NCBI GenBank assembly: GCA_009746045.1
Contig: RPFO01001900.1
Location: 1-64,000 of the forward strand
Length of the DNA: 64,000 nucleotides
Direction of reading: 5' to 3'
Source: Mesostigma viride
Lineage: Eukaryota > Streptophyta > Mesostigmatophyceae > Mesostigmatales > Mesostigmataceae
The position numbers and the translations under genes are program-made. Of the stretch, positions 17,729 to 28,600 are shown one piece after another (positions within the stretch are counted from its first letter, which is position 1; each line of letters begins with the position of its first letter). The notes under the pieces are model-generated. The model had not been told where the DNA came from. It saw nothing but the letters and a program-made list of their open reading frames with translations, and ran no database searches.

Positions 17729-18115
17729 ATGATGGCGGACTTCGAGGGCGCTCCGTTTGACGGGGCCGTGTCACCGCAGATCTCGTTACCACAAAGCGCG
17801 CTCCCCACGCCCGTAGGGGTGGACCCGGGTCCTCTGGCGCCGATGGGGTGGGCCGCCGCGTTCGGTCTCGACCTCGCGACGGCGGCGAAGGCCATGGCGA
17901 GCGTGTCCCCCGCGCCGCCTCCCGTCATCTTGCCGTTCGTGCCTCTCGAGTTCGACCCCCGACTGGAAAACCGGTTCGAGCAGCGGTTCGCGGAGAGGGG
18001 CGCGAGGGAGAACGATCCCGTGCCCCGGCCGAGCGGGAGGGGCGAGGGGGCCGAGTTGATGGGCCGGAAGATCGCCGACGCCATCCGTGCGATCGAGCGA
18101 GGCTCGTGGAACTGA
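17729..18115 (+). CDS. Pro/Ala-rich hypothetical protein
   Basis: About 128 aa from tandem ATGs at 17729/17732, preceded by 'ggtataatg'. Pro/Ala-rich, with 'PPPVILPFVPLEFDPRLENRF' in the middle and a helical C-terminus. No recognised family. It ends just before the AT-rich leader of the 18147 gene, in the same direction; both may be small virion proteins. Confidence 0.5.
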   Translation: MMADFEGAPFDGAVSPQISLPQSALPTPVGVDPGPLAPMGWAAAFGLDLATAAKAMASVSPAPPPVILPFVPLEFDPRLENRFEQRFAERGARENDPVPRPSGRGEGAELMGRKIADAIRAIERGSWN

Positions 18116-18146
18116 AATATGTTGGGGTAGAAATATACAGGCGGAG

Positions 18147-18503
18147 ATGGACAAGTCTGTGGTCCGCGGTCTCGTGTTCGCGCCCGGAGCGGGGAAGAAG
18201 CGGTCCGTCAACCGGTCCGAGTATCCGTACGAGTCCGAGTTCCGCGCGGCCGACAAAGAGGCCGTGCCGTACGTGTCTCCGAACACGGACGACTGGAACC
18301 CGGCCGGGTTGCGACAGCTGACCCACGCGGATCTGGAGTCCATGTTCCTTGTGTCGGAGGCTCGTCGAGCGGCGCAGATCGCGCGACTCGAGGAGTCTCG
18401 TCTGCGTGCCGCGGAGAAGCAGAAGGCGTACAACGCCGTCGCCGTCGATCCCAAGCCCCGGACCATCCTGTGGACCGGGCAGTACGAGGACCTCTACTCT
18501 TAG
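18147..18503 (+). CDS. Hypothetical protein
   Basis: 118 aa; 'aaatatacag' precedes the ATG by about 8 bp. The second half is a charged helix ('ESMFLVSEARRAAQIARLEESRL'). The first half contains 'SEYPYESEFRAADKEAVPYV'. Not recognised. Its stop overlaps the stop of the convergent gene 18500-19035. Confidence 0.55.
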   Translation: MDKSVVRGLVFAPGAGKKRSVNRSEYPYESEFRAADKEAVPYVSPNTDDWNPAGLRQLTHADLESMFLVSEARRAAQIARLEESRLRAAEKQKAYNAVAVDPKPRTILWTGQYEDLYS

Positions 18504-19035
18504 CGATGGGACGAGACGAACTCGAGTAACATGGAAAAGGTGTCGGCGCCCAAGTCCATGAGCTGGCCGCGGAGACCGGGAGGGGGGTGGGGGGCGTGCT
18601 GGGAGGGGCACGTGGACGGGTGTCGGGCAAAGGATAGAGTTCGACTTCGACCTCCGTCACGTTGGACAGTTCGGGCGAGAAAAGCACCACCTCGTCGGTC
18701 TCGTTCTTCGGGACGTACGTCTCGACGGAGTTGGGGATGACAAAAAAGTGGCCTCGGCCCGACGAGAAGTCGAGCGGGTTCATCGACGAGTGGATAGGGA
18801 TGGCCGCGTGCACCTTGTTGATGGCGTATCCGCCGACCTTGACGTAGGCGGCCGTCGTCGTCGAGGAGACGCCAGGCACCGAAGCCCACACCAGGCGACA
18901 CGACTTCACGGAGGTGACGGGGTAGGGCAGTCGGAACTTGGTGTCGCCCTGCTTGTTGGTTCCGCACACGAGCACCTGCGTGCGCTTGTCGCGGCTCGGG
19001 TGGGGTCGTGCGACTCCTTCGACCACGCAATCCAT
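18500..19035 (-). CDS. Beta-rich, virion-like hypothetical protein, frame-broken
   Basis: About 178 aa from the ATG at 19035, with one break near 18620. The N-terminal 130 residues are beta-rich, with 'YPVTSVKSCRLVWASVPGV', 'YAINKVHAAIPIHSSMN' and 'GHFFVIPNSVETYVP', the style of small structural proteins of nucleocytoviruses where an 'sikSv.l..a.IP' strand recurs. The C-terminus (other frame) reads 'LMDLGADTFSMLLEF'. Virion function is inference. Confidence 0.5.
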
Positions 19036-19174
19036 TTAGTAGAGTCGGAGAAATAATAAACGTCGCTGCGGTTTGAATCCCTTTTCGCGTGCAGACCGCA
19101 CTTCCGTTTGCCGTCGTCGGCCTCGCGGTGGCATCGTTTACCGTCTTTCGTCCTGCCCGCGCACCGCGGGGTCA
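18906..19174 (-). CDS. Small Cys/His zinc-motif protein
   Basis: Starts 'MTPRCAGRTKDGKRC' at 19174. The motif C-x9-C-x10-C-x2-H matches those at 12918, 37080 and 47084. The frame runs on over the start of the next leftward gene (19035), so the authentic stop may lie nearer 19040 with an indel. Only the first ~45 residues look protein-like. Confidence 0.5.
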
Positions 19175-19326
19175 TTTTGCCACACAAACGACTACAAAAA
19201 AATGGATCCGTCGAGAGCCCGCGGGCGTTCGTCGGTCGACAAATCTCTCGTCGGGATTTGTCGAAACGACCGACGTCGGAGGGCGCGACGGAGGAAATTG
19301 TCGTAGTGTACCATAGATACAAGAGG

Positions 19327-19994
19327 ATGGCAAGAGACGCTCTGACCCTGTGGGGCGGCACGGCCGTCATGTCCTCGTTCGTCATGGGCATCGAGATGAT
19401 GCTGCTCTTGCTGTACATCCGTCTGGAGATCAACACCGCCGCGAAAAAGGCCATCCGGAGACAGGTGGCGTCTCAGTTGGGCGAGGGGGCCAGCGATCCC
19501 ATTCTTCCGGAAGACGTGGGGATGGACATGCTCGCGGATCGCGTGGTCAAGAGCGTGGCTGTCAAGGACGGCGGGGCCGAGAAGGTATACGATGACATGG
19601 GGGGGCGGGGGTCATGTGGCTCACGATGGTGTCGTACGTCCTGCTCGCCGTGCTCGGGGCGGGGGCCTCGTACTACGCCTTGCGCGGGCGGGCCGAGAGG
19701 ACGCCGGTGGAGGAGGGGTGGTGGACCGTGAGCGTGTCTACGCTCGGATCCCTGGGCGTGATCTTGCTCGGACAGTACCTGTTCGTCAAGCTGGCCGTCA
19801 TCCCGTTCTACGCGGACACGTACAACAAGATCGCGGAGGAGTCGAAACGGGTGCCGCGGTTGGAGAAGGACGACTGGAAGCTGACCTTGAAGCTGCTGTC
19901 GCCCACCCTGATCACCTTCTCGATGGCGATCGTGACCGCGATTGCCGGACGCCGGTCGACCAGCTGGAAACTCGTCCTGATGTCCGCCTCATGA
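19327..19994 (+). CDS. Multi-pass membrane protein, frame-broken at a G run
   Basis: About 222 aa. Segment 1 (from the ATG at 19327) has a membrane helix 'SSFVMGIEMMLLLLYIRL'. The frame breaks in the G7/G5 runs at 19598-19612. Segment 2 has three further helices ('MVSYVLLAVLGAGASYY', 'GSLGVILLGQYLFVKLAVI', 'LITFSMAIVTAIAG'). No family recognised. The stop (TGA) overlaps the ATG at 19991 of the next gene, so the two may be co-transcribed; alternatively both could be one longer gene. Confidence 0.55.
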
Positions 19995-20500
19995 CGTGTC
20001 TGACCGGCGTCACGGAACTCGTGTCGTGGGGTTTGATGAAAGGCATCGCGGTCCCGATGGATCACGTCGTCGCGCACGTGAACAACGCCGCCCTCGTCGT
20101 CGCGAGCAAGGATGACAAGGAAACGAAAATGAAGAAGCTGAACGAGGTATTCTTCGACGGGGGGAGCGCCGGGCTGAGTTTCGCGACGTTCGCGAGCCAC
20201 GCGAGGAACATGTACTGGACCCGTAAGGACGTGGAGCTCGACGCGGAGGGCAAGATCCGGCTGGTCCCGGCGGCCAAGTCGAACCGGTTTGAGATCGGGT
20301 TCCTCTTGCTCTGTTCCGTCGTCCTCCTGCTGGTCCCCGCGGGCGCCGTCGTCTTCCGGGCCAACAAAAAGGACTCGGCCAGTCTGCTGTTCCAATGCGT
20401 GGCCCTCCTCGCGTCGTACGGCGTGTTCATTACCAAGGTCGGACAGACCACCACGATGGCGAAGATCGCGACGGGGCTGAGTCGGCCCAAGGCCGCCTAA
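19991..20500 (+). CDS. Membrane protein of unknown function
   Basis: 169 aa; ATGA overlap with the upstream membrane-protein gene. An N-terminal soluble part with a charged segment ('SKDDKETKMKKLNEV') is followed by two C-terminal membrane helices ('FLLLCSVVLLLVPAGAVVF' and 'LFQCVALLASYGVFIT'). Likely a virion or assembly membrane protein alongside its neighbour. If the upstream frame has another indel, it could instead be the C-terminal half of the same polypeptide. Confidence 0.55.
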   Translation: MTCLTGVTELVSWGLMKGIAVPMDHVVAHVNNAALVVASKDDKETKMKKLNEVFFDGGSAGLSFATFASHARNMYWTRKDVELDAEGKIRLVPAAKSNRFEIGFLLLCSVVLLLVPAGAVVFRANKKDSASLLFQCVALLASYGVFITKVGQTTTMAKIATGLSRPKAA

Positions 20501-20578
20501 TCGTATCCCCTGTAATCCATCGGGTGAAGTTATCGGGTTTAACAGCCTGGTGCGCCAGGAGTGCGCGGTTCTTCAACT

Positions 20579-22574
20579 TCATCGCGAGGACGGTGGCTTT
20601 GTGTGTCTGTTCCGGTTGAACACCGGGTCGTACACCAGCTGACCCAGCGGGGTGTTCAGAAGACGGTACGCGGTGTCCGCCTTCTTGCGGCCGTATCTCG
20701 CGCCCCGCAAGGCCGTCTTTCCAACGCTTTCCCGTCTCTCACGAACACCTGGCTGTTGGCCACCAGATTGCGTCCCGCGGCGATCGCCGCGCGTTTCCCG
20801 AGACGTCCGGCCGCCTTGGCGGTCGCGAGCGCCGCGCGGCCCGCCGCCCGCGCCGCGATGTCCGCGCCTCGCACCACCGCGCGCGTGATCTCCTCCCTCC
20901 GCGTGGGCATACACGCGATCGGGGCGCGGCCGCCGGCGCGCATCCACTCCTTCCGATTGTGCACGCCGTTCATCAGGCGGCAGTCGATCGCCGTGCTCCG
21001 GAGTTTCTCCAGCATCCGGGACACCGCCTCGTCCCCGTCCCGCTTCTCGGCCTCCTGCATCACGATCTCGTCCACTCCGTCCTTCGTCAGGTATCGGTGG
21101 ACGGTCACGTCCCACTCCTTCTTGTCCACCTGGAGGTGCGAGCAGTGGCGGACGGCGCGAGCGATCGTCTGGCGTTCCGCGTTGACGGACAGCAGAGGCT
21201 CCATGATGTGGATGTGGCGCACGCTCTTCAGGTCCAGTCCCTCGTTGAACCGTTTCCGCGCCAGGATCACGTGCAGGATCCGGCCGTCCGAGTTCTCAGG
21301 AGCGTTGTACACCTGTCGGATCCTGCGCAGGCCCGTGTCCGTCGTCGGGTTCGTGTCCGACCCCAGGAGCACGTACCGTTTCTTGCTGCTCGTCGGCAGC
21401 TCGCCCGACATGGACAAGGGAGAGTAGCCCAGGGCCTCGAGCACGCGCGCCATGTCGCGGATCCCGCCCGCGTTGAAAGACGAGTACAGGTAGTGCTTCT
21501 CGTTCGGGTGTTTCGTGATCGTGTCCGCGATCTCCTTCATCTTCGGCGACAGCCGCGGCAAGGCCTGCAGCAACTTCGCCCCCGACAGGTGCGACAAACG
21601 GAGTCCGTTCGTCGCCCTCCGCGCCTCGTACAGGAACCGCTCGTTGTCACTGCTCACCTCCTTGGCCGTTTTCAGGCGGGCGCGCAACGCCGCGCGCTGT
21701 TCCGCGCTCATCGACGTCGGGTGGAGGGCGTCCGGGTTCAACCTCGGGTACACGGACGTGTCCCCCGCGTAATCCACGTACGAACACAGGCCCGCGTACG
21801 CGGACAAGGGGGAGTCGGGGCCCACCGGCGACCCTTGATCATGGACAGCAGCCACGAGATCTCTCGCTCCGTGTCCCCCGGCGTCCCGCTCAGGATGACC
21901 ATGTACAGTCCCTGCGTCCGTTTCGACGGCTTGTCCAGCAACTCGCGGAGTGCGTCGTGTTCGGCCGCTTGGCCGGGCAGGGGACGGAACAGGTTCTGCA
22001 CCTCGTCCATGATCAGCACCGCGTCGCGCAAAAGGTCCGGGTCCGCGTGGCGGTTCGGGCGATGCGCGCCCGTCTCGTGCGCCAATTGGGGGAAACTCAT
22101 GATCCGACCTCCGCCCACGCGCGATCGGATGGCCCTCGTCGCCTCCGCGGGCGTCATCCCCTCGAAACGGGGAAACAGGGCCGCGCACTTGCCGTACTCC
22201 TCGATCGAGTTGTTGCTCGCGTTCTCGCGGCTCGTGGCCAGGTAGATGGGCCGATCCGTGTCCCAGAACGCGTCGATCGCACCCAAGGCCGTGCACGTCT
22301 TCCCGGACCCCGTCGAGTGCCACGCCAGGAACCCGCGGTGTTTGCTCCCGTGTTCGGCCACGTACCGCAGGTACATGTTGACGACGGCCTGCTGCGGGGC
22401 CTGCTTGAAGTCCCCCGTCGTCTGGGAACACGAGTTCTTGCCCACCGCGCGGTGGGGAGGGGGCGGCTGGCCTCGCACGCGGCCCTCGAAGTAGTCCTTG
22501 ACGAACACCTGCGTCGTCGACGGTCGTTCCGTTTCCGCGTTCGGCCAATTCCGTGGTAGCGGGTGTACGGGCAT
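20579..22574 (-). CDS. SF2 helicase, VACV D6/D11-type
   Basis: About 665 aa in three frame segments (breaks near 21830 and 20740). Walker A is 'AWHSTGSGKTCTALG' near residue 79, the DEXX box is 'VLIMDEVQNLF' near 178, motif III 'ILSGTPGD'. In the C-terminal domain 'FNEGLDLKSVRHIHIMEP' leads to motif VI 'RQTIARAVRHCSHLQ'. This layout is the nucleocytovirus D6/D11-like family, whose members act in viral early transcription initiation or transcript release. The last ~130 residues are Ala/Arg-rich. The break at 21830 is explained by one missing G after 'atcaagg'. Divergent from the 22631 gene across an AT-rich 56-bp gap. Confidence 0.85.
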
Positions 22575-22630
22575 CGTTTAGAGTATACGCGGCATTTATT
22601 TCCGATGTCTAAGTAGAATTACATCGCGCG

Positions 22631-24551
22631 ATGACGTCGATCGACAAAGTCGAAAAGGACATCCAATCCGAAGACCCGAACAGGGTGTTGGAAGCCATCG
22701 CGCAGCACAAGGATCTCGTGAAGAGTTTGAGTCACACCGCCGCGATCCACATCCGCAACGCGATGATGAAGGCGGCCGTCCTCGCCGGCGTGGAAAAGAG
22801 TGAGAACAGGCGGTACGCGGACGGACACCAGGTCGTGTACGAGCGGCTGAGGGACGCCGCGAAGGAGTTCGGACGTGTCTGGAAAAAGGGCAGGTGCCCA
22901 CGTGGGTCTCTGACAAGTTCCGGGACATGAGTTCCAGTTTCCTGACCATGGACATCCACGCGCGCTGCGATACGAGGGGGATCTCGACACGAAAGAGGCC
23001 AACGCGGCGATGGGATGGGACGGAACGCCCCCGCCGGTTCCTGAGATCGATCCGCTCTCGGGGAGGAAGACCGGACGCACGGTGCCCAAGTTCTGGGTAT
23101 GGGGCGTCTTCGAAGGGGCCGGGGTCGAGCCGTTGTCCTTGCAGGGTCGTTTGAAGGCCATTCGATGTACATGGAGACCATGTCCGCCTCCAACGCCTCC
23201 GCCGCCAAGAAACTGGCGTGGGCGAGGAACTACGACCTCCTCGGGCAATCGAAAGAGAGTTCCGTGACCGCTCCGGTCCCGGCGCAGGCGACGGCTCAGT
23301 TCGACACGCGGGACTATGCCGAGAGTTTCCGGTCGAGGGATCCGCAGAGGTTGATGCACGCCACGAAGCTCGAGATGGCGATGAAAGAGGTCGGCGTGGA
23401 CGCGTTGACCTTGCACGAGGCCATCCCGAAAGACGAGAGGATCAAGTGCATGCGAGACGCCTTGATCAAGGCGGCCGCCGCCAGAGGCGAGGAGTTGGCG
23501 GTCAAAGGGGACCTCGACAAGGCCGGTCTGTTCGACGAGTTGTTGGCGCGGGCCGGCGCGCTGGTTACGTCGGCGGCGAAGGCGTGCGTGCTTTGCGCGC
23601 GTACCGCGACATGGTCCGTGATTGGCTCACGCCCGGCGCGGCGTTGGCCGCGTTGCGGATGGAGAAGGAGACCATGTCCAGGAAAGGCGACGCCGAGATG
23701 ACGGACGGTCCTGTCGACACCGTCGCGGTGCTGAACCCCGACACGGGGCGGCCTACGAGGGCCGTCAGGCCCGTGTCGTGGGCGTGGCACTGGATGGGCT
23801 TGTCGGGGATCCCCGGTCTCGCGATGAACAAGCGCGTCGAGAAAGTGGAGGCGGCGCGGGATCCGGAAGCGACGAAACTCGCGTGGTCGTTGCATTACCA
23901 GGTCCGCTCGACGGAGCCGTCCAGGGTCGACGTCGCTGCCGGTCCTCCCGCAGTCGCCCCCCCCCCCCGTGATGGAAGAGACGGCCCAGGTGGCCGAACA
24001 GGCGCAGGTCAAGGCGGAGGAGGCGATCGTGAATCAGCCGACGCCCGACAAGGTGTCCGTGAAGGATCTCGACGGCACGCTCGTCGACGTCCGATGCGGG
24101 GCCGCGGACGCGATGGCCAGCTCTCTCGTGGACATGTGGAAAACGGGGCAGTTCAAGGTCATCCCTCGCGACTCGTTTGCTTTCGCCAAATGCCACGCGG
24201 CCTCCGACGCGCTGCGATCCAAGTTCGAGGACCCCGCCAACGCGTTGACGGCGGACGTTCGCAAGAAGAAGATCGCGGACTACGTCCGCGGTCTGCGAGC
24301 CACGGGGAGTCCCGCCGACCTGGAGATGGCGCGCAGTTCCGCGACCGGTTCGCGGAGGTCGGACTCTTCGCCACTCCGGAGGAGTTGTGGCAGCTTTCCG
24401 CGCCGGCCGATCCGTCCGCGGCCGTACCCGAGGAGTCGGCGACGACCGAGAAGAAGGAAGACGGGTACCGTACCGAAAACATCGTCGCGGTCGCGGGATC
24501 CTCGTGGTCGTCGTCGCGCTCGTCTCGGCGTTCCTGTTCTCCAGGAAGTAG
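22631..24551 (+). CDS. Large tail-anchored repeat protein, multiply frame-broken
   Basis: About 640 aa if the several frame changes (near 22905, 22980, 23150, 23575, 23960, 24335 and 24500) are bridged. It contains at least two copies of a helical unit starting 'EDPNRVLEAIAQHKDLVKSL' and 'RDPQRLMHATKLEMAMKE', and related helices later ('DAMASSLVDMWKTGQFKVI'). The C-terminus is one membrane helix ('GILVVVVALVSAFLF') followed by 'SRK' and a stop, a tail anchor. One break falls in a C12 run. No homology recognised; a virion membrane-associated protein is plausible. Confidence 0.5.
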
Positions 24552-24657
24552 GATAAATATCTGCGCTATCGTTGATCGTGGCCCCTCGATGGTGGTGCTG
24601 CTCCCGCCCGAGTCTAGCCGAGCCGATTTTTCTTCTGCGACAACTTCGAGGATCCAG

Positions 24658-25029
24658 ATGAACAGTGCCGGAAACGTGACGCGTGGCGTGACCGAGGAGA
24701 ACGTCCGCAACTCCGCTCGCGCCAGGATCGCCAAGCCGGCGGCGGGCGGATTCTTCTCGAGCCCTCTGTTCATCGCGATCGCCGCGGTCGCGGTCATCGC
24801 GATCGTCATCTGGAAACCGTGGAGCGCGCGTTCCGGCGACGGAGGCGGCGGCGGCGAGTGCGTCACCGGGATGGTGTGCGGGTCCGAGACCGCCCCTTCG
24901 TACGGCGGCGGCGGCGGGTCTTCTCACAGCACGCAGGCCTTCCGCATGGGACAGGCCTCCGGAGTGACGAGCGGGATGCTGTCGGGCGACTACGATTCGA
25001 CCTTCTCCGCTCTCCTGAACGCGCCCTGA
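24658..25029 (+). CDS. Small single-pass membrane protein, Gly-rich
   Basis: About 123 aa from the ATG at 24658. One membrane helix ('FIAIAAVAVIAIVIW') at residues ~38-52 is followed by a Gly/Ser-rich segment with two cysteines ('GECVTGMVCGSE') and a tail 'FRMGQASGVTSGMLSGDYDS'. Upstream in-frame sequence is also open, so an earlier start is possible. Not recognised. Confidence 0.5.
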   Translation: MNSAGNVTRGVTEENVRNSARARIAKPAAGGFFSSPLFIAIAAVAVIAIVIWKPWSARSGDGGGGGECVTGMVCGSETAPSYGGGGGSSHSTQAFRMGQASGVTSGMLSGDYDSTFSALLNAP

Positions 25030-25053
25030 TAAAATTGTGTCCTGTATCTATAA

Positions 25054-25659
25054 ATGCCCCCCAGCGCGTCTGCGTTAACGGATGCCCTCCGGGGCGCCGA
25101 CGAACTGAAGACCGCCACCACGGCGGCCGACGCTGCCGCCGACGCGAAGAAGACGACCGAGATCGCCAAGGAAATCGAGAGGCTTCAGGCTCTCCAGAAG
25201 GCCGAGCAGGCCAGCGCGGCCGGCAAGTCGGCGGACGCCGTCAGCGAGGCCGCCTCGAAGAGTTTCAGGGAGAGAGCGACCGACTTTGCGAGGCGGTACG
25301 GCGTGGAGGCCGTCGGAGGGGCTTTCGCCACCGTCGCCGGCATGTTGATCGTGAACTCTGTGTTCAACAAGAACGACGATAAGGAAGGAGGCGCGGGGGA
25401 TGGGACGGGCGCAGGGGACGAAGAGGAGGGCGGCGGGTCTATCGCGGACAAAATCAAGAGTGTCATAATTGTCCTGTTGGTCATTACGGTCGTAATTGGA
25501 ATCATTTATTATTCTTGGAAAAAACGTACGGATTCATCCGCAGGAACAAACGTAACCGTGCAAGCCAACTTCGAGCCTATGCCATACAACATGCCGTACT
25601 ACGCTCCTCCCCCTACCGCTAGCAATATGCCGTTCAACAGGACGGCGATGACAGGGTGA
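25054..25659 (+). CDS. Two-helix membrane protein
   Basis: 201 aa. An N-terminal coiled coil rich in Ala/Lys/Glu (residues 10-75) is followed by a hydrophobic helix ('AVGGAFATVAGMLIVNSVF'), an acidic Gly-rich loop, a strong membrane helix ('VIIVLLVITVVIGIIYYSW') and a Pro/Met/Tyr-rich tail ('PMPYNMPYYAPPP'). 'ctataaATG' places a TATA-like box directly at the start. Its stop abuts the stop of the convergent ribonucleotide reductase gene. Probably a virion membrane protein. Confidence 0.6.
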   Translation: MPPSASALTDALRGADELKTATTAADAAADAKKTTEIAKEIERLQALQKAEQASAAGKSADAVSEAASKSFRERATDFARRYGVEAVGGAFATVAGMLIVNSVFNKNDDKEGGAGDGTGAGDEEEGGGSIADKIKSVIIVLLVITVVIGIIYYSWKKRTDSSAGTNVTVQANFEPMPYNMPYYAPPPTASNMPFNRTAMTG

Positions 25660-28600
25660 TCACTTCACGGGGCAAGCCCCGCCGACACAATCCGAGGCAG
25701 CGCCCGGCTCCTCGTCCACATGCATGATGCCTTTGTAGTTCACGGGACGCAGCGACTCCTTGTACGCGTCGAAGCGGGCCTTGGTAACCACTTCCTGGGG
25801 CAGGTACGCGTATCCCAGATCGGCGGCGTTCTTGGTCGGGTCCGCCCGCAGCAAGAACGAGACGCCGACGTACTCGTCCCAGTGCGCGTTGAGCCAGTCC
25901 AGGATGGACTCGATCTCGGAGGGGTCGTACGAGATCGTGCAGCTGACGTTTTGCTCGACGTACGAGTTCATCAGGTCGCGGTACCGCTCGAGTTGCTCGA
26001 CGGCCGTCTCCGTGTTCACCTCGACCTCCTCCTTCGTCCCGTCCTTGCGCGTCACCCACTTCTTCGTGAAGGGGACGGAGTCGTACGACACCGGGAACGT
26101 GACGAGCACGGACTCCGGCTCGAAGGGCTTGTCCACGATCTTGTACCCCGCGTCCGCGAACCGGGCGACCAGCGGGTCGTGCTTCGAGTACGTGATGTTG
26201 TTGAAGATGTACCTCCCGAGCGGCTTGTGCACGCCCTCGGGCACCTCGCCCCACTGCCGCGTGGACATGATCTTGGACAGAGTGCCGCTGGGCTTGATGC
26301 ACGTCACGTTCTTCGGCAGAGGGGTCTTCAACTCGTAGGCCATGGAGTACGCCGCGGACACCGCGATGTTCTTCATGCGGCGGTAGTCGTAGGTCTTCAA
26401 GTCGGGGCGGGACACGACGCCGGTTAGCCCGACTCCGCATAAACGGAGGAAGAAGTTGTTCAGATGCCACGCTTCTTGCAGGATCTCGTCGCGAAGATCG
26501 ACGAGTGTCTGGCGGTAGTTCATGCGCGCGGCAAGGACGAGCGCACGCTCCAGTCCGGCCTTGTCGCCCGCGCGGAACGCCGCCAGGTTGATCTCGCTCA
26601 GGTTGCAGAAAGACTTGTTTCCGAGGAGGATTTCACTGCACAAGAACGACATCGGACAAGGCCAGTGCGTCGAAGTTCACCGTATTTGTCACACAGATAC
26701 CCTAATTGCTGAATAGACTTTCCTAATATCTCGAAGTATGGGTAGAGTGTATCGAGGTCGATATTGTCTTCCCAATATCTCGTGATTTCGGTGTCTATTT
26801 GTTTGGTGTCGTCGGTCGACAGACAAAATCTGTGATATCCATCGGATCTACATCCACTCTCGGATACACAACTAGACAAAGGGCCGGAATATGCCCATTC
26901 TCGCAACTCTTCCTCTTCGTCCTTTTGTAATCTGTCTGTGCATATAGCCGGGCCGTCCAAAGGAGGTTCGACAGCCCAACATTGAAAGTGAAGGCATGCC
27001 AATGCCTCGTCGAGACTCCTCGGAATCAACATATTCGTATCGACGCCATCTTCATTTACATAGCGAGGGACATCTTCATACCACCCGTCCAATGAAAGGA
27101 TATCCATATTATCTCTACAAAACCAACGCGTTCCCATGTCCAAAAGGCCTACTCTCTAGCTATGCTATATTCCCATGGAAATAAACGCATTTCATCCTCA
27201 CCAACATGGATTGACGCCCTTCGTCCACGGCGCCCGTTTCAGAGCCGATTCGATATTCAGCATGCCGGGCTCGGACCCGCCCGATTCTTGCATGATCTGG
27301 AAGATCTCCTCGAGCTGCGCCCTCGTCGGCTTGGACGAGAACACCAGACTGTTGTTCGACTGCTGGCGATGGGAATTCTCGATCCACCAATCCTTTTTCG
27401 CGTAGGCGAACTCTTTCCACTCCGCCGAGCCGTACTCGCATAGCGCGATCTCCGCCGAACGACGGCTGCTCAACATCGTTCCGAGGTGGTTCACGATATC
27501 CACGATGTCCATCTTCGACAAGAGCTGGTCCGCGCGTTTGGACATCAGCCGGGCGATCTTCTCGAAAGCCCGCGCGATCTGCGCGTCGCCAGAACTCTGC
27601 AAACCGCCAAAAATAATGTGCATAGTGGTATGATAAGAATGAAAACCGCCACGGCCACCAAGCGTGCCAAACGAACGCGACCCGCGCGCCGGCCGCGCAA
27701 ACATCGCGTGAGGGCGGACAACGAGGGCGGCACGGCCGAGGCCGGCGCGGCCAAGTCCGGCGCGGCCAAGTCCGGCGCGGCCAAACGCGGCCGTGCCCCC
27801 GCAATTCCGCAAGCCCATGCGAGGGTGGCGACCTTCACGGAAATGTTAGACTTGTCCAACGAGGACATCGACAAGGCGTTCGAACGCGAACTACAGATCG
27901 AGAGAATGGCAAAAGACTTCACCAAGTCCGAGTTGAAAAAACGCGGTGTTCCTAAATCGGACATATCCAAAGAGGTGAATCAAGGGCAACGCAATGTGCG
28001 CAAATTGATGCTAGACACGACGCTGTTCACCGATCGCGGATTGGCCGACAGGCGGAAAGGGATGGTGGCTTTTGATGCAAGGGAAAGGGAGCGGAAGCGA
28101 AAGTTCGATCAGAACAGACTCGACGCCATTTACACCGCTAACATGAAAAGCATTTACGGGAGCAAGAAAAGGAAGAAACAGGATGACTTGTTCCTGGCCG
28201 AGTTGTTGAAAAATTAGACGGACCCACCTGCCAACAATATCCCGCCAGTCGCTCGCCGGCGGGTCTGATCTCTGTCAGGTCGATGATCAATGTCTTGGCG
28301 GGGAACTTTCCCGCCATCAGTTTGCCCGCCGCCTTGGCCCACGCGATCGCCGAGTCGCCCACGCTGACCGTCCACGTGCGCGTGTCCTCGTCGTAGGTCT
28401 CCTTGTTGATCTCGCGTCCGCCCTTGCACGTCCTCGTGGACCGGATGACCCGGATATCATCGATCGGGTTGGCAAAACCGTTCAGCGTGCCGACCACGGG
28501 ATTGAACCCCACTCCGGTGCCTTGGAGGAGGAGCCACAGGACGTCCACGATGTCGTACACCGTCTCCACCTGGGTGAAAGCGCAGTTGAACATGCACGAT

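Noticed and set aside
26636-28227. Inteins or group I/II introns as the cause of the RNR interruptions
   Set aside because: Inserts contain stops in the RNR frame shortly after the exon ends, and lack intein splice residues. Group I boundary rules (exon U, intron-terminal G) do not fit, while GT-AG ends restore the protein exactly in both cases.
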